Below, piece by piece: positions 62,050 through 64,000 of a stretch of 64,000 nt of DNA. Where the stretch lies: NCBI GenBank assembly GCA_008933765.1, contig WBUK01000017.1:31595-95594 (forward strand), read 5' to 3'. Position 1 is the first letter of the stretch. Each line of letters opens with the position of its first letter. Below the pieces are notes generated by a model. It was not told the origin of the DNA, did no database searches, and saw nothing but the letters and a program-made list of their open reading frames with translations. This DNA is from Ignavibacteriaceae bacterium. GTDB lineage: Bacteria; Bacteroidota; Ignavibacteria; Ignavibacteriales; Ignavibacteriaceae. Position numbers and translations under genes: made by a program.

Positions 62050-62086
62050 AAAAAAGGCACACCGGCAAAACCCGATGTGCCTTTTC
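62050..62086. terminator. Intrinsic terminator of trxB
   Basis: AAAAGGCACA (about 62053-62062) pairs with TGTGCCTTTT (62076-62085) around a CCGGCAAAACCCGA loop. On the minus strand it is followed by a run of six T residues. It lies beyond the trxB 3'-end echo. Confidence 0.88.
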
Positions 62087-62106
62087 AATCTAATAAAGAT
62101 TGTTAA

Positions 62107-62265
62107 ATACTTACCTTCCTGTTCCTCAAGTCGGCATTGGGCATCATCGAAACTAAGCGAAACTATATAAAACTGTATTTAGCTACGCGAAGCAGAATTT
62201 AGCATGACCCCTATTTAAATTAGCAAGTACTACCCTTCCTGCTCCTCGAGCCAGCGCTGTGCATC
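62107..62265. repeat. 3'-end echo of trxB, in frame
   Basis: The end of trxB (62227-62265) recurs at 62107-62145, exactly 120 bp away. On the minus strand the gene encodes [11 protein letters not shown] and a stop; the copy encodes DAQCRLEEQEGK. Of the codon differences, five are synonymous third-position changes. Confidence 0.92.
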
Positions 62266-63186
62266 TAAAGCAGCCATGCAGCCGGAGCCGGCAGCTGTAA
62301 CCGCCTGACGGTAGGTTTTGTCGCATACATCGCCTGCAGCAAAAACGCCGGGTACATTCGTGTACGAAGAGCCGGGTTTAACGATCAAATATCCGTTTTC
62401 GTCGGCTTCTAAGGCGCCATTGAAAACGGCAGTGTTCGGCTGATGACCAATCGCAATGAAAACACCTTCACACTCGTGAACCTTCTTTTCACCGGTTTTG
62501 GTGTTTTTAAGCACCACACCTGTAACGGTTTTTCTGTTCATTTCTTCAGTGCCGAGCACTTCGTCAACAACTGCGTTAAGCTCAAACCTTATTTTTGGAT
62601 TCTTTTTAACCCTGTCAACCATAATTTTTGAGGCTCTGAACTCGTCCCTTCTGTGAATTACCACCACTTCGGAAGCGAAACGGGTGAGGTAATTCGCTTC
62701 TTCCAAAGCAGTGTCACCGCCCCCAACAACCACAACCCGTTGGTTGCGATAGAAGAAGCCGTCGCAGGTAGCGCACGCAGAAACGCCGTAACCCATGAAT
62801 TTGGTTTCTGACTCAATTCCGAGAAGTTTCGCTGAAGCACCGGTGGAAATAATAACCGCATCAGCCGTGAAAACTTCGTCGTAACTCTTTACAACAAAAG
62901 GCCTTTGTGAAAAATCAACTTCCGTAACTTCCTGATATTTAGATTCTGCCCCAAACCTTGCGGCTTGTTTACGCATAATATCCATCAGTTCCGGCCCCTG
63001 AATACCGTTTTCGAACCCGGGGTAATTTTCCACCTCGGTTGTAATTGTTAACTGCCCGCCGGGCTGTATTCCTTCAAAAATAAGGGGTTCCAAGCCTGCT
63101 CTTCCGGCGTAAATACCCGCCGTGAACCCTGCCGGACCCGAACCGATAATAATAATTTTTCTGTGATTTCCGTTATTTTCTGCCAT
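62230..63186 (-). CDS. trxB: Thioredoxin-disulfide reductase
   Basis: The 318-residue flavoprotein has the FAD motif [21 protein letters not shown], the redox pair CATCDGFFY (about 137-145), the NADPH motif [19 protein letters not shown] and the C-terminal [24 protein letters not shown] split over residues about 280-305. It uses NADPH to reduce thioredoxin. No thioredoxin gene is adjacent. The gene has a terminator at 62050 and an echo of its own end between. Confidence 0.96.
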   Translation of the reverse strand: MAENNGNHRKIIIIGSGPAGFTAGIYAGRAGLEPLIFEGIQPGGQLTITTEVENYPGFENGIQGPELMDIMRKQAARFGAESKYQEVTEVDFSQRPFVVKSYDEVFTADAVIISTGASAKLLGIESETKFMGYGVSACATCDGFFYRNQRVVVVGGGDTALEEANYLTRFASEVVVIHRRDEFRASKIMVDRVKKNPKIRFELNAVVDEVLGTEEMNRKTVTGVVLKNTKTGEKKVHECEGVFIAIGHQPNTAVFNGALEADENGYLIVKPGSSYTNVPGVFAAGDVCDKTYRQAVTAAGSGCMAALDAQRWLEEQEG

Positions 63187-63289
63187 TAATTCCTCAAAAA
63201 AAATAGATTCAATATTGATATGATGAAAAAAGAAAATTTATGATTCAAACTTACTCTTTTTAGAGCAACTGCCGTGAATAAAACCGGTA

Positions 63290-63460
63290 AAAATGAAGTG
63301 TAGCCTAATCTTTAATATCATCAGCACAACAAAATCCAAAGAGGTGCCTTCTCTTCTATATTACCGATAAAAGTGAAGTGTAACCTAATCTTTAATATCA
63401 TCAGCACAACAAAATCCAAAGAGGTGTCTTCTCTTCAATATTACCGATAAAAGCGAAAAA
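63290..63460. repeat. 80-bp direct repeat, two copies plus a partial
   Basis: TAGCCTAATCTTTAATATCA at 63301 and TAACCTAATCTTTAATATCA at 63381 begin units that match at almost every position through ATTACCGATAAAAG. A partial third copy (ATTACCGATAAAAGCG) ends the array. Confidence 0.97.
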
Positions 63461-63517
63461 CCGTTGTGCAGCCCATTTCAAAAATTGTACGGATAAATAA
63501 AAGCTTAAGTAAACTCA

Positions 63518-63612
63518 CCCACCCACCTGCCAGCCTGCCTATCCATCTGCCTGCCTGCCTGCCTACTCACTCACCCACCTACCTACTTACTCACACATCT
63601 GTCTGCTTACCT
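63518..63612. repeat. CCTG/CCTA/CTCA tetranucleotide microsatellite
   Basis: A 95-bp stretch of four-base units (CCTGCCTGCCTGCCTACTCA and ACCTACCTACTTACTCAC within it) has changed its unit by point mutation along its length. It ends in a C/A run before hemW. Confidence 0.9.
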
Positions 63613-63624
63613 CCCCCAAAAAAA

Positions 63625-64000
63625 CTACAGCAATCTCTCAACAATTTCATCACAGAGAGAAAAACCCTTTTTCGTAAGTCGCAAAAGGTTATCATTCCAA
63701 AAAAGTTTTCCGCCTGCAATCAGGGGTTTGATAATATCACCCCGCTCTTCAAACCATGCTGAGGGAAGCCCCATTTCACCGGAAACACCCCCTACTTCCC
63801 TAATCCCTTTGTGCCCGTTCTCTTTCCGAGTCGGAAATGTAAATTTAGAAGCCCCCACATCCCAAATCCCGCCACTTCCCAAATCCCCGGAAGAACAATT
63901 AAAACTTGCAGGGTAAAACCCCTTGTGGTCTTCACCCGAAGCCCCCCCCACCATCCGGATCCCGCCACTTCGCAACCCGAGCATAACATATTCTTCATAC
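63625..64000 (-). CDS. hemW: HemW/HemN-like radical SAM protein, C-terminal part (5' end outside window)
   Basis: The frame is open to the window edge. The segment YEEYVMLGLRSGGIR at the edge and the ending WFEERGDIIKPLIAGG...LRLTKKGFSLCDEIVERLL match the C-terminal domain of HemW (coproporphyrinogen-III-oxidase-like, a haem chaperone). Between them lies about 55 residues of Gly/Ser/Val-rich sequence with GGASGEDHKG and GGVSGEM, in a place where HemW has only a short helix. This is another low-complexity insertion. The radical SAM cluster motif would lie upstream of the window. The methionine in YVMLG is internal, not the start. Confidence 0.82.
   Translation of the reverse strand, partial: YEEYVMLGLRSGGIRMVGGASGEDHKGFYPASFNCSSGDLGSGGIWDVGASKFTFPTRKENGHKGIREVGGVSGEMGLPSAWFEERGDIIKPLIAGGKLFWNDNLLRLTKKGFSLCDEIVERLL

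Larger units (their letters stand above)
63187..63624. other. Repeat-filled intergenic region between trxB and hemW
   Basis: The gap contains the 80-bp direct repeat at 63290-63460 and the tetranucleotide tract at 63518-63612. An open frame over the tract (63466-63762, plus) is low-complexity and overlaps hemW on the other strand; I do not accept it as a gene. Confidence 0.6.

Noticed and set aside
63290..63460. 80-bp repeat considered as an attachment site or transposon end
   Set aside because: It is a simple head-to-tail duplication with no inverted ends, integrase, transposase or tRNA.
63466..63762. Plus-strand ORF of 98 residues over the tetranucleotide tract
   Set aside because: Low-complexity Pro/Thr/Leu/His sequence from the microsatellite, then antisense to hemW.

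Overview
The window looks like chromosomal DNA from a member of the Ignavibacteria (Bacteroidota/Chlorobiota group). Three exported proteins end in a type IX secretion (T9SS) sorting domain of the YPNPFNPS...KKVVELVN type. A PorW/SprE-like T9SS lipoprotein is present. IspG is the long form with an extra central domain, and menaquinone methylation (UbiE/MenG) is encoded. Many genes lack a clear Shine-Dalgarno sequence, and several appear to use TTG or GTG starts. This assignment is inference from gene content; no 16S gene is present.

Layout. 1-2343 (minus): the start of a TRAP-transporter solute-binding lipoprotein, preceded by an RsbU/SpoIIE-type phosphatase. 2513-5182 (plus): an overlapping MlaE-MlaF-MlaD lipid transport operon with a strong terminator. 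5431-9856 (minus): a cobalamin-riboswitch-controlled unit encoding a BtuB-like TonB receptor, a beta-propeller lipoprotein and, further downstream, a DUF6580-like membrane protein. 10108-24955: housekeeping genes (dnaG, ispG, a Nif3-family gene, a zinc-ribbon coiled-coil gene, the RNase P RNA, recJ, ubiE, rsmA, a ROK kinase and an ABC-F ATPase). 25185-35405 (minus): a secreted TPR-CHAT protease homologue, a phosphoglucose/phosphomannose isomerase, a DUF2723 membrane protein and glnE. 35881-43806 (plus): T9SS cargo, including two paralogues of which one is internally deleted, a lipoprotein, and a frameshifted exported stub in front of an FG-GAP protein. 44338-52911 (plus): a KamA-family radical SAM enzyme, secA, the PII gene glnB, a PorW-like lipoprotein and an AlbA_2-type protein. 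53041-57113 (minus): a TrmH-family methylase, rlmN, queG and a metallo-beta-lactamase-fold hydrolase. 57176-64000: a CrtI-like flavoprotein, a ferredoxin, an ECF sigma/anti-sigma pair divergent from a DUF6249-like gene, trxB and the 3' part of hemW.

Two genome habits run through the window. First, many gene 3' ends have a degenerate extra copy of their last codons and stop region 60-120 bp downstream (called 'echoes' here); I count about ten. Other intergenic gaps hold tandem repeats of 14, 18, 22, 42, 65-72 or 80 bp. Second, at least ten otherwise conserved proteins carry in-frame Gly/Ser- or Glu-rich insertions, some built from exact 18- or 42-bp repeats. Both point to frequent short tandem duplication that is tolerated wherever selection is weak.

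The best candidates for new biology are the 3'-end echoes with the coding expansions; a divergent pair of matching ECF promoters that links the sigma factor gene to the DUF6249-like gene; the DUF6580-like protein as a possible cobalamin transport component; and a poly-C frameshift in a signal peptide. No CRISPR array, tRNA, rRNA, insertion sequence or prophage was recognised.
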